This document shows, in pieces, positions 11,836 to 22,878 of a DNA stretch of 64,000 nucleotides. The stretch is from contig OY998179.1 in assembly GCA_963921935.1 (NCBI GenBank), forward strand, positions 52,248,222 through 52,312,221. Reading direction: 5' to 3'. A program made the translations under genes and the position numbers. The notes under the pieces were generated by a model that saw only the letters and a program-made list of their open reading frames with translations, was not told the origin of the DNA and made no database searches. How positions within the stretch are numbered: the stretch's first letter is position 1; every line of letters begins with the position of its first letter. The stretch is from Galeruca laticollis (taxonomy: Eukaryota > Arthropoda > Insecta > Coleoptera > Chrysomelidae).

Positions 11836-12287
11836 ATGACAAATCAATCCAAGGATCCAGAACAGTGGTTGAAATGGTATGAGGAACTTGACGAGGAGCC
11901 GGAGGTATATGGCGAAGAAGATCCCAACGAGTTCGAAGTTGACGCGATTGAAGTACAGGATGAACGCACAGATAGTGAGCAAGACGCAGATCCTGATTAT
12001 ATGGAAGATCCTCTAGCACAAGATGTTGCTGACGAATCTGCGAGTGCGTTCGAAAATCCGCTTACACAGGCTGATGATTCTGGTGAATCTACGGGTCCAT
12101 ACTTCATAGGAAAGGATAAACAGAGTAATTGGAATAAAATGAAACCACCTTCTTCAAGAACAAAATCTCATAACATAGTTTTGAAAGTTCCTGGTCCAGT
12201 GGGCAATGCAAAAAATGCCAAGTCTTATATGGAATGTTTTTATAATTTCATTGACGACACTATGTTTGCTATAATTGTGGATTGTAC

Positions 12288-12357
<70 letters not shown>

Positions 12358-13715
12358 CACATTCAACAAAATTTTGCTCGAGAAAGAGACGCACAGAAAA
12401 CTGATGTTTGTGAAATTAAAGCTTTTGTAGGGATTTTGTATCTTGCCGGCGTCTTGAAATCTGGTAGACAAAATGTTTTATCTTTATGGAACACGAATGG
12501 TACAGGCATTGAACATATATTTATTACAATGACATATAACCGTTTTAGATTTCTTTGTCGATGTATCAGATTTGATGATATTTCTACCAGGCAGGAGAGG
12601 CGCAATTTGGACAAGTTGGCACCTATTAGAGACATATTCGAACGTTTTGTCTCAAAGTGTCAATCTTCAGTCACACCAAGTGCGTATCTAACAATAGACG
12701 AGCAGCTTGTGGCATTCAGAGGAAGATGCCCGTTTAAACAATATATACCGAGTAAACCAAGTAAATACGGGCTAAAGGTATATGCACTCGTGGATGTAAA
12801 GACCATGTATACGTATAAGTTAGAAATGTACGCTGGAGTGCAACCCGATGGCCCATACTTCCTTAGTAATAAGCCCGCCGACGTCGTCATGCGCCTCGTG
12901 GAGGATCTAAAAGGAACCGGACGCAATATTACTATGGATAACTGGTTCTCCAGTATCCCCCTGGCTTTCGAATTGCTCAGAAATAAGCTGACAATGATTG
13001 GAACTATCCGCAAAAATAAAAAGGAAATTCCTCTCGAATTTACCAATACGCGTTCTAGACCTGTACAGAGCAGCATGTTTGCGTTTAAAGACCATTGCAC
13101 ATTGGTTTCTTATGTACCAAAGAAATATAAGAATATCCTATTGATTTCCACAATGCATCACGATGATGAAGTGGATGAAGCTTCTTTGAAACCAGAGATT
13201 ATACTTTAATATAATCGTACAAAGTCTGGAGTGGACGTTGTAGATAAGATGTGCTCATTATGATGTGGCTAGGAATACCAAGCGTTGGCCACTTACAGGT
13301 TTTTTCAATATCCTCAATATTGCAGGAATTAATGCCATATGCACTGAACAATGGATTCCAAAAACCCACTAGAGAATGTTTTTTGAGGAGTATCGCTGAA
13401 GGATTAGTTCGTCCACAAATTCTGAAAAGAATATATGCCAAAAATATTCCAAGAAATATAAAGAAGCGGGGATTCCTTCTTCTAAATATCGAAGAACCAT
13501 CAACAACTGCAAGAGCTCAAGATCCTGAAACACATATGCCAAGAACAGGTGAAGGAAGGTGTTATTTGTGTCCCAGAAGTCTTGACAGAAAAACCCCAGT
13601 AAGTTGCCTCAAATGCACCAAGTGGATATGTAAGAACCAACAACAAATTGTTTGCAACAGTTGCCTGAAACATGGAGCGGATGACGATTCTGAATCGGAA
13701 AACTCAGTCAATTAA
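11836..13715 (+). pseudogene. piggyBac transposase, recently inactivated
   Basis: The transposase catalyses cut-and-paste at TTAA sites. An acidic N terminus (DEEPEVYGEEDPNEFEVDA) leads into the DDE core. Catalytic Asp candidates are in LTIDEQLVAFRGRC (first), ITMDNWFSSIP (second) and SGVDVVDKM (third). The C-terminal Cys-rich domain is complete: CYLC, SCLKC, CKNQQQ and CNSC. Three lesions are visible: TAA at 13207-13209 just before the YNRTKSGVDVVDKM block, and two small frameshifts at about 13250 and 13350. A 64-nt TA run (12292-12355) inside the coding frame adds an Ile-Tyr repeat without shifting frame. Start chosen at the ATG at 11836 because the acidic leader follows at once. Confidence 0.92.
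12292..12355. repeat. TA dinucleotide microsatellite inside transposase codons
   Basis: Uninterrupted TA repeat of about 32 units. It lies where related piggyBac proteins have a short TNxY segment; the sibling fragment at about 20280 reads ENTNNYVSSIREKFAR. It probably expanded from a native Tyr-Ile codon pair. Confidence 0.95.
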
Positions 13716-13977
13716 TGTTTTGTTGCCATTTTTTTGAATTTTTACCTTGTGCTTCTAAATGTTTATAATTATAAATTTTTGTGATTATGAAGTTTGGGTT
13801 ATTTTGTAAAGCATACAAGTAGGTGTTTTTACGTAATTTGCCATATAATAAATAACCCAAAGAACTCTTTTTCAATGTTTCCCATCAAAATAAAATTGGG
13901 GTATCAAAATACCCCACGCGAGTACTCAAGTAAAAAATGTAGGCGCGAGTAGCGAAGGGTTAAAATAGAATGCTAAT

Positions 13978-14400
13978 TTACTTATCAGCGAAGAATGAAC
14001 AAAAGAGACCGAGATCCACGTCAATCGTTGTTTGAGTAGGTATTTTAACGATGGCAAAAGCTATCACCGATGTGTTCCTAATAATTGAAATAATAGGATT
14101 TGGAATTAGAGGTAACCGACGAATAAGTAACGCTCCAAAATAATTGATGAAAATAGTGACATGTCTCAGCGACATGTTACACATGCTAGAAAAAACTGGC
14201 GTTGAGCGTTGGGGTAGCAATTTTTTGGGAATATAGGTCTTATTTGCTCGAAAAGTACCGCAGAGAGTTATTCCTGTCTCCAGCAAGTTATATGCCAATG
14301 GCAAACTTGTGAAGAAGTTTTCCGTTGTAAGACCGTATCGTGTCCCTAATGAACTTACAAGATCAAGCACAACTCTTTCTTCCTGATTTGTCGTTCCACA
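13978..14400 (-). pseudogene. piggyBac transposase fragment, second family
   Basis: Minus-strand frame reading EERVVLDLVSSLGTRYGLTT then ENFFTSLPLAYNLLETGITL and CGTFRANKTYIPKKLL, the block around the second catalytic Asp of piggyBac transposases. The usual DN(F/W)F is EN here, so the catalytic Asp has become Glu. After about residue 70 the translation leaves the family pattern, which suggests a frameshift or a junction. It begins 15 bases beyond the TTAA of the complete piggyBac, which may therefore have landed beside or within this older copy. Confidence 0.75.
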
Positions 14401-14945
14401 ATCACCACCTATTCCCTATATTTAGGATTCAATGGTGAAAACTGTGAACTGTAAATATTTTTCTACTTTTGACATAAATTTAGCATTTTGGTCAATTACT
14501 TTAAAAATTCAGTACAGATACATAACTGGATTTGTCACATAAGAATGTCATTTCCACTGAAAGTGCGCCCCATTTGGTTTAAAGAGAGCTCCAGCTACTT
14601 ATCAAAGAATATTGTGTATCATAGTAAGGAAATACAAACTCTCCTATTTTGCAGTAAATTTTATAAACTAATGACATCTCAATTTTTGATAAAACTTCCA
14701 AATAACACACACTACATATATCAAGGCTACTTAAAGCTATACAAACAGAAGTATTTAGAATTAAATTTTCGAAATATACGTTTGCAAATAATTGTACCAC
14801 ATACGTAGATCACATAATAGATAATAATTCAATTAGACCTCTCAAATATTATTTAACCGCTGTCAAAAACTTCCAGAAATAAAAAAAGCATACGCCCGTT
14901 TCTCAGAATAGTAAATTTTCATCATAATTTTGTACCAAACATTGC
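14401..14945. other. Unassigned spacer
   Basis: AT-rich. The open frames at 14488-14808 (+) and 14579-14800 (-) overlap each other and resemble no family I know. Confidence 0.35.
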
Positions 14946-15404
14946 AACCATCCTTCAAAATTTATTATGAAAAGATGTAAAATTTATATGGTCCACAGAA
15001 TGACAGGAATCATTTGATAAAATGAAAGAGTTGCTACGTTCGCATCGAGTTCTAAAAATATTTGATCCTGAACAACCTATAAAAACTTACACAGGTGCTA
15101 GTATTAAAGGAGCGGGAACCGTGTTAACACAAAAAGATGAAAACGGAGTCAGTAATCCTATATCTCACTTCTCAAGAAAACTTACAGAAACTTAAATGAA
15201 AAAGGAGGCAATATATCTAGAATGTCTGGTATTTAAAGAAGTCATAAAATATTGGCAGGACTGGCGTATGGGAAGATAATTTGTAGTATATTCAGATAAA
15301 AAACCATTAGAAAATCTGAAAATCAAGTCCCTAACTCATGAGGAACTGGGTGATTTGACGTATCACTTATCCCAATACAGTATTAAAGTTCCATATGAAC
15401 AGTT
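14946..15404 (+). pseudogene. Gypsy RT-thumb/RNase H fragment
   Basis: Frame pieces read FDKMKELLRSHRVLKIFDPE, GAGTVLTQKDENGVSNPISH and VVYSDKKPLENLKIKS, which is the connection plus RNase H region of Gypsy Pol. The usual first catalytic Asp (TDAS) is changed to TGAS. Two in-frame stops follow (near 15196 and 15279). The piece ends abruptly at the start of the Jockey fragment. Confidence 0.75.
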
Positions 15405-17842
15405 TCAGGTCTATATTGCCCACCTCGACCCACCTTGAATAAAGAAGATTATCAAGACTATTTTCAGAGCCTTGGACCCAAATTTATTTCTGGAGGAGAC
15501 TTCAATAGTAAAAACACACTGCGGGGTTCTAGATTGACCGTAACTGAACGTGGGAGGCTCGTTAAGCTCATAGATGAAAAGAAGTCTCAAGTTCTTACAA
15601 CATGTACACCAACGTACTGGCCTAGCGATATTAGTAGAGTGCCAGATCTACTATACTTTTATATCACTAATGGTATCAATTCGACATACACAGACGTAAT
15701 AGCAAATTACTACCTATAATCAGACCACACACTAATAATGGCAACTATTAGTACGTCTGTAATATACATAAAAAAGCCTAAAAGACTGTGTAATGGAAAA
15801 ACAAGCTAGAATGCGTACAGCAATAAAATTAACTCTGATATAAACTTGAACATCAGTTTAAAAAGTCCAAACGATATAGAAGCGGCAACAGCAATGTTTA
15901 CAAAGATCCTACAAGAGGCTGAAAAAGAATCCACGGCCAACAAATAAACTGGTAACAACAAAATAAGCATACCATTGGAGTGAAAAAGACTTATTGTGGA
16001 GAGAAGGAAAGCCAGAACCAAATGGCAGCGAACACCTGCACCAGGTGACAAGATTATATACAATAGATTGAGTAAGACTAAAATTAAAATTGAAAGGAAG
16101 CAGTGATAAGAGTTTCTCTGACTATATCACACATTTAAATCGTTATGACCACTCAATATGGCGACCAATAAGATCTTCCCAGAAACAAATACCCTCAACT
16201 TTTCCGTTATGTATTGAAACACCAAATATAGGACCATAGGCCAAAGATAACAAACAAAAAGCGGAACTTTCCGCCGAATACCTAGCCAGTGTTTTGCCAG
16301 TGTTTTTACTCCTGTGGATAATATTCCCGATCAAGAAATTTTAGATGACCTACAAAATAACAACCCAGATAACACGCCAGCAATAAAAATACCACTGTTC
16401 ACTCTTAAGGAAATTAAGCATAATATCTCACTGCTCAATAACAGAAAATCACCTGGAATAGATCACATAACTTCTAAAATGCTTAAAGAGCTACCAAAAA
16501 AAGGAGTAGTTATGCTAACATATATCTTCAATGCCATAATAAGACTTCACTTCTGGCCTGAAGAACTGAAAAAGTCTAAAATTTTTCTCATTCCAAAGCC
16601 TGGAAAAAAGTTGATTAACGTTGCTTCATACAGACCAGTAAGCTTACTGTCAAGGATATCCAAATGATTGGAAAAGTTGATACTTCTAAGCACCAAAAAT
16701 GAACTTCATATAATACCAGAGCACCAGTTTGGATTTCGCCCTGAGCACTCTACTATCCAGCAATGCCATTGCCTAGTAGATAAATACAAAAAATATTACT
16801 CAGCAGTTTTTCTAGATGTGAGCCAGGCCTTTGACAAGGTCTGGCATGATGAACTTATTCACAAAATTAAAATATTCCTTCCTGCACCGTACTATGCACC
16901 TTTGAACCCTTGAACTATAAATCAATAAATCTGGAATCCCACGAGGTAGCGTTCGAGGACCAATCCTCTATTTAGTGTATACTTCTGATCTTCCAAATAC
17001 TGACCACACTATAGTTGGAACTTTGCAGACGATACAGCTCTTATGGCTATACATGAAGAACCCGTAGTAGCAAGGTCAAACCTACAAAAACATCTGTTCA
17101 AATTGGAAAGCTGGTTTCGAAAATGGAAGATTAAAATAAACACCGCTAATTCCCAACATATGAACATCACCTTAAAAAAGAACTGTGCCCACCAGTATAC
17201 ATCAACAATATTGAAGTTTCTAGATCAACAAGCTGCGAGTACCTAGGGATTCACCTATACTGTAAACTAATTTGGAGGGAACATATAATGAAGAAACGGA
17301 AGCAGATTGATTCGAAAATGAGAGAACTATATTGGTTACTATGGCGAAAATAAAAAATGTCACTTGAAAACCAAATCCGTATATACAATCCAATTATAGT
17401 GCATATATGGACGTATGGTATAGAACTGTGGGGATGTGCCAGAAAGTTCATCATACAAAGAGCTCAGTCAAAAATTCTTCGAGCAATGACTGATGCTCCG
17501 TGGTACATCACAAACCAAATGCTCCATCAAGACCTTCGTGTGCGAACCATTCACGAAACAATCCAAGAAAGAAGTCAAAAACATCATACGAAGTTATAAG
17601 ATCATAACAACCCCGTTCACAACGATCACAACAACCCACTTACACAGGAAAACATTTCTCGAAAATTGAAGAGAAAATGGCCAGTAAACCTCAAGTGAGG
17701 TGTACGAGGTATTCCCAATGGGAAAACCTCATTAGGATAGTGAAGAAACTATGACAATACTTTCTAAGCCAACACAATAGCTAATTGAATGTAGTTTCTG
17801 CTGTTTTTCTTTCAAAATAAAAATTATATAATCTGGGAAAAT
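15405..17842 (+). mobile_element. Jockey-like LINE, 5' truncated
   Basis: Non-LTR retrotransposon missing its 5' end: the first recognisable codons (VYCPPRP) lie inside the endonuclease domain. Endonuclease, RT and C-terminal parts follow in order to about 17600. An AT-rich tail ends near 17842 with AAAATAAAAATTATATAAT. The proteins resemble the Jockey type, with GSRLTVTERGR and YWPSD in the endonuclease. 5' truncation is normal for target-primed reverse transcription. Confidence 0.85.
15411..17599 (+). pseudogene. Jockey-like ORF2 (endonuclease-RT), broken
   Basis: Endonuclease part: GGDFNSKNTLRGSRL near 15497 and TYWPSDISRVPDL near 15613, then SDHT at 15721. Linker: KWQRTPAPGDKIIYNRLSK near 16020. 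RT: NNRKSPGIDHITSKMLKEL at about 16440, PKPGKKLINVASYRPVSLL, then after a TGA (about 16665) PEHQFGFRPEHST, FLDVSQAFDKVWH with a catalytic Asp, SGIPRGSVRGPIL, and FADD at 17022-17033. The C-terminal segment after 17357 reads YNPIIVHIWTYGIELWGC. Stops and frameshifts occur throughout (15430s, 15718, 16665, 16913, 17246). No activity is possible. Confidence 0.85.
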
Positions 17843-17867
17843 CAAATCCAGACGCTTGTGACAATAC

Positions 17868-18706
17868 TAATGAATAACCAGGATTTTCTGAAATTTATGA
17901 ATGGAAAATGATTTAGTGCATAGTCTTCGTTCCTTACATTTGGAACATGTCGGTTTCTCAACACAGTCGAGCGATTCCTCTCTTGTGAACGAATCCAAAC
18001 ATTGTGAAAGACGTAATTGACCTGTTCTTGGGGGTATGAGAAGGGATAAATCCCAAAAGGGATCAAAGGTAACAGAACAGTGACCACAATATATACACTT
18101 GAGTGTAGATTTTAATTGACCAACGAAGTTATCTACGATCTTGGAGTGGACCATTTGCAGATGTCTTAACCAAGATTCTTGTGCTTTTTCATTGTCACTG
18201 AGATTTTCATCAATTTCTGTTAATATGGGTTTAGGTTTTTCATGTACCCTGTTCATATCTTCGTGAAGTCCTTCTAATAGGTAACGAAGGAACTCCTGCG
18301 CAACTTGTTGAGCATATCCCATGAACCTTGGAGCGAATCGCTGAATCTGACTTTTCAATGATACGGTGTTAACCACCCTGTCCGAACCGTCTTCAGACCA
18401 AAGCTCTTTGATCACTTCAGCAAATGCTTTAATTAGAGCTCCCTTCATGCTGGATATGTATGTGTTAATATCTCTCATGTATGTATCTTTACTTAAATAT
18501 TCTAATAGCCACCTTGTGTTCGACAGGTATTGGATAACGCTATTCATGAAACATGTGTTATCGATATTTTTGAGGTCATTAGGACCCAGAGATTTTTGGG
18601 AAACACCCTCCAAGGACATAATCGTGGAGTAATTGTTAACAGCTCTTTCGCAACCACTATCAATATCCGAATAATCTCGGATTCTATTACTGTCTCTCTC
18701 AATTGA
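17868..18706 (-). pseudogene. Ubiquitin-specific protease (USP2-like) fragment
   Basis: The only clear cellular gene sequence here. USPs remove ubiquitin from proteins by Cys protease chemistry. The minus-strand frame runs from about 18706 (Arg/Ser-rich, ending SGCERAVNNYST) through MSLEG at 18619 to ILVIH at 17870. The Cys box reads NIDNTCFMNSVIQYLSNTR, normally NxGNTCFMNS, so Gly has become Asp. The QQDAQEF box reads QQVAQEF. Zinc-binding CxxC pairs remain (CIYCGHC, CSKCKERRLC), as does VTFDPFWDLSL. The frame stops before the LKRF block, so the His box is lost. No introns in 250 codons suggests a retrocopy, but a large exon fragment is possible. USP2 is a guess among close USPs. Confidence 0.8.
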
Positions 18707-19775
18707 TCTACGTGTTCGTTTAATTCAGTGGTCAACAATTGGAGTGATTCACGTTTTTCTCGAAGATAATTTGAAATCTTTAGAAAGAGGCGTACCTAGG
18801 AGACTCCATTTAGACTTATCCAAAATTCTTATATCAGGAGCCATTTTCAAAATAATGAATTCGGAAATATTATTCGAATTTGAAAGAGAAATCAGCTCGC
18901 ATTTAACAAAATTTAGCACAAGTCCAAGATTTTTGAATAATTAATTATTTTTTCTAAATCCTTTGAAACAATGTTTTCATCGCCAGCGATTGAGCCATCG
19001 TCCAAATACCAACAATTAAATTCTGAAGATAAAATTCTAGTGAGTTCGTCAATGGTCAGACAAAAAAGAGCAGGATCTAAGGGATCACCTTGTTGAACCC
19101 CTCTTTCTGACAGAATCAGATGTTCTCCAAAACTCAAATAGGAAGCTGATTTACAACACTGACTCAAGAAGGGAAACAATCCTGGAAACGAATCTTTAAC
19201 TTCACGAAGCATAATGTTCCTATCAATGGTGTTGAAGGCATTTTTGAAATCTATTTTGAGGAAAATTTTTGAATCAGGATTTGGATGAAAATTAATATAT
19301 CTACGAGCAGCATGAGCAACAGCTTCACATCCACCTGCAGTACCGAAAACAAACTGTAGAGGGCGTAACATCGATCCTAGTTCGTCTTTGATCCTCATAC
19401 AACAAAGTTTAGCTACCAAACGACGATAAAAGGTACCAACAGCAATCGGTGGTCTTACTCCTCCATCTTTTTTCTGAAGAACACACAGTGAAGCACTAAA
19501 AAGTATAGGACAAATTTCTGGACAAACCCTACCTGTTAAAATAAAGTTACATAATTTTGTAACAGAAGAAAGAAGTTTCTGTCCTGAATTTCCAGAACTA
19601 TGGCTAATGTAGCTAGGGCGAAAAGAATCTAAACCACAAGCAGAACCAGAACGAAAAGATTTTATTGTCTCCAAAACTTCATGTTCTGAAAACTGGAACA
19701 CCGTTAATCCTGAAAAATCGTTTGATGGCTGCGAATCCAGAGAATTCGAGAAGGAAATTGATCGAGGGTGTTTTG
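18700..19775 (-). pseudogene. Reverse transcriptase domain of an unclassified retroelement
   Basis: Open over 262 codons (18913-19701), with frame continuing upstream to about 19775 and, after a frameshift near 18925, downstream to about 18700. RT blocks in order: CGLDSFRPSYIS, RPPIAVGTFYRRLVAKLCC, FLKIDFKNAFNTIDR (first catalytic Asp), SERGVQQGDPLDPALFCL, and CWYLDDGSIAGD with the catalytic Asp pair. After the shift, LGLVLNFVKCELIS and SLLGTPLSKD follow, then LREKRESLQLLTTELNEHV. The IAVGTFYRRL block is unlike the Jockey and RTE copies in this window. No endonuclease, integrase or other domain is visible, so I leave the class open. Confidence 0.75.
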
Positions 19776-19789
19776 ATCGGACAACTGAA

Positions 19790-20844
19790 AGTATGGTATC
19801 ATAGATGAAGAAATTAATTTTGAAGTTAATTACATTCCTGAAGATGATTTTGAAGAATCAGGTGAATCTCAAACTGAAGATAATCTGGAAACTAGAACAA
19901 ATTATTCGGATACATATCACGAAATTGAAGAAAACTTTGAAGAAGTAGAAAATGCTAGTATAGGTTTTTACAGTGGTAAGTAAACCAAAAAATAAATATT
20001 TTTGTTTGTTGTAATATAACTTATTCGTATGCCCATATTTGTGTTCTGGAAGTAAAAATAAAAACTTAAAATATAGATATTTTGTCTACATTATTTCTTT
20101 TTCTGATTGCAGCCTGAGACGGTGCACAATGGCGAAAATTTTCATGGCGAATTACACAAACTCCTCCACATAATATTTTATGCAGACTTCCTGGTGTTAT
20201 GGGCCGGGCGGCTAAGAATGCTGAAAAAGGAACGGACTGTTGGCGATTATTCTTTGACAATCGTATTTTCTCTTTGCTAGTAGAAAACACAAACAATTAT
20301 GTGAGCAGCATTAGAGAAAAATTTGCGCGATGAAGAGACTGCACAGAAACAGATCAAATAGAAATAGAAGCTTTCTTAGCTCTTCTATATTTGGCAGGAG
20401 TATTTCGAGGCAACCACCAAAGACTTTCCGATTTTTTTTCATCTGACGGTCTTGGAATTGATATATTCCGAATGACATTGTCGGAAAAAAGATTCAGGTT
20501 TCTTATTAGATGTGTTCGGTTTGATGATTTATTTACACGGCCTCAAAGGAAGGCGGTCGATAAATTAGCCCCGATAAGAGAAATTTTTGCGTTTTTTTAG
20601 AAAACTGTAAATCTCATTATCATATGTTACAGTTGATGAAATGGTTCCAGCATTTCGTGGGCGCTGTGGATTTCGTCAATACATCCCCTACAAACCCAAT
20701 AAATACGGAATAAATTTTTTTTCACTGTTTAACGCCAAGTTGTTTCACACATACAATATGAAAATTTATTGCGGTACACAGCCTGAAGGGCTGTACAGGA
20801 AGACTAATTCTGCAGAGAATTTTGTATTGAGATTACCCAGATAG
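19790..20844 (+). pseudogene. piggyBac transposase, N-terminal half
   Basis: An acidic leader at about 19800-19975 (EEINFEVNYIPEDDFEESGE) ends at TACAGTG|GTAAGT, a good donor site at about 19976. Coding similarity resumes after TTGCAG near 20111, so an intron is possible, although the joined frame meets a TGA at once. Then come LCRLPGVMGRAAKNAEKGTD, VENTNNYVSSIREKFAR, FLALLYLAGVFRGNHQRLSD, RFLIRCVRFDDLFTRPQ and, after a frameshift, VTVDEMVPAFRGRCGFRQYI with the first catalytic Asp. The frame ends at 20844, before the second Asp. It is a third piggyBac family, moderately similar to the 11836-13715 protein. Confidence 0.85.
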
Positions 20845-20858
20845 CACACAATGTTCTA

Positions 20859-20990
20859 TGGACGTCCATTTAACGGTTGTCTAATGTCCAGACGTCCACG
20901 GATTTTTTTTGGACGTCCATTGTACGTATATTTTGAAAGGTACGTTTAAATACATCCAGTGGACGTCCATTTAAGGTACGCTAATATCCA
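20859..20990. repeat. Minisatellite with palindromic GGACGTCC
   Basis: TGGACGTCCATT begins near 20859, 20910 and 20960, a period of about 50 bp, with degenerate half-unit copies (CAGACGTCCA near 20889). It lies between the broken piggyBac end and the TA run. A related TTGGACGTTTA is near 21091. Confidence 0.75.
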
Positions 20991-20991
20991 A

Positions 20992-20992
<1 letters not shown>

Positions 20993-21063
<71 letters not shown>

Positions 21064-21077
21064 ATATATATATATAT
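20993..21077. repeat. TA dinucleotide microsatellite
   Basis: About 80 bp of nearly pure TA with one TCTA interruption near 21061. Confidence 0.95.
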
Positions 21078-22694
21078 CCATATATACATGATTTGGACGT
21101 TTACTAAACAAGCCACACGACTGGACTAGTGGAATTGGTGAGGAGACAAATATTTGAAGGCAAAGGTATGTAATATAAAGTTCATTGAACATTATAGATT
21201 ATAACATTACATATTTCGTAATGTTCTGCATAACCACTTACTCATATACTCATGAAATGTCATAAGCTCATGTTAAACTTTCATTCTGATGTTTAAATTT
21301 GCCTCTCAATAATCTCAATAGAGAAGCTACTGTTCACCACCACTTCCGAATGCAATCTCGTGTAGTATTTATCTTTGTTTTATACACGGCTGCCATGCGT
21401 TTTTAATTTTGACATATGTGCGAACGTATAACAGTGTAGTTGATGATACGTAGGTAGGCGCGCGATCCGCGGTGACCATTTTTGTTTACGTTCTGCTTAC
21501 TGTTCGTTTTCATATTGTTTAACAAGAAAAACAAAGTAAGTAATTTTCAATTTTTCAATATATACCAAAAGTATTATCGTCGTGTCGGTAATTTGAGAAT
21601 ATAATTCAGCTTCGTATATTTTCTTATACACAGATAGGAACCATTTATATACATATGACGTTTTCAATCATAAGTAGATCATTTAATCCGGTTACTCAAT
21701 TTCCCTATGGACAAAGCAGTTCTCAACTCTCCATACACCTGGACCGGACGGAGATAACCGGAATAGTGAGTGAAAAATTGATACGGAGAAAATGTATTGT
21801 CTGTCACACCCGTCTCTGTATGCACATCGGAAGCACTATGTAAGCAGAAAAACTGTATTGGTCTGAAACCTACTTATTTTTCTTTCAGCAGCTATCAATT
21901 TCAAGTCCACAGTTCCACTATTCATTATTGTCAAGAAAATAAATAATGGAAACGACTCCACATTGTGGCTCAATTTATTTGAAAGAGATCTTTTTGTTAC
22001 ACGAGAATATACCAAGGGCAGTAAGTGATGGTATATTTACTTAGAATAGCTCAGGTATTATTTGGTTTGATCAATTTTGTTATTTATTACTTAGGATAAT
22101 TGCTAAAGAACGTTTTCAGATCCTCTTTTGTCCATGGATATATTTGGAATCCAAGCAACTGTTTCGTTTCTATGAAAGATATACAGTTCAAGGAATGCTT
22201 GTAGAGCACATATAATTTAATATGGGCCATACGCGACAATGTGTTGGAAAGATAAAAATATACGATCGGATAAATTCTGATTAACATTGCTATAAATCTT
22301 GTACAGTAACCATTTTGTTTCCTCTTATAACGAATAACAATATGGTAATCTGAGATCGTATTTGGCTTAGACTACAATATCAATATTGGTTATCAAGTAC
22401 GTTCGTAACAATATTGTTATCGCCATAAGATAAATTTCTAATTTCAAAATTGACAACAATGTAATTATTCACGTTCTGTGATCAAAAAGAAGATTGTGGG
22501 GTAAAATTTGACATTTTGAATAAACCGGCTGATTGTGGGGTGGTATATTACTTTTCCGCCCAACCTATCTAATATGCGAGTAAAGTATTCGTTCACCCCA
22601 AAAAAGTGGGAATTTTGAAATTTTCTTTCGAGTTATTTTCACGTTTTCCATCAACAACAATACGAAAAAATGATTTTTAGAAAAAAAATCCTGT
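21078..22694. other. Mostly unassigned; possible Cys-rich tail at 21655-21843
   Basis: A short plus-strand frame at 21655-21843 ends IRRKCIVCHTRLCMHIGSTM, whose Cys/His spacing is reminiscent of the piggyBac C-terminal zinc-binding region. It could be the distant end of the 19790-20844 element, but the link is weak. A CpG-richer patch at 21410-21540 ends in AAACAAA|GTAAGT, a possible non-coding first exon and donor. Nothing else is recognised. Confidence 0.3.
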
Positions 22695-22696
22695 GT

Positions 22697-22857
<161 letters not shown>

Positions 22858-22878
22858 GCCACTTTTCCTTATATGTCT

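Larger units (their letters stand above)
11535..13963 (+). mobile_element. Complete piggyBac element with TIRs and TTAA duplication
   Basis: TTAA at 11535-11538 and at 13960-13963 flank inverted ends CCCTCCGCTACTCGCGC (from 11539) and GGCGCGAGTAGCGAAGGG (to 13959), which differ at one or two bases. Three subterminal palindromes of the form GGGGTA...TACCCCACG lie at about 11556, 11726 and 13898, two at the 5' side and one at the 3' side. They could be transposase binding sites; that is inference. The element is about 2.42 kb, the usual size. All sequences needed in cis look present, but the transposase is broken. Confidence 0.93.

Noticed and set aside
12154..13209. Minus-strand frames over the piggyBac transposase
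   Set aside because: Antisense shadows; the plus strand has clear catalytic motifs.
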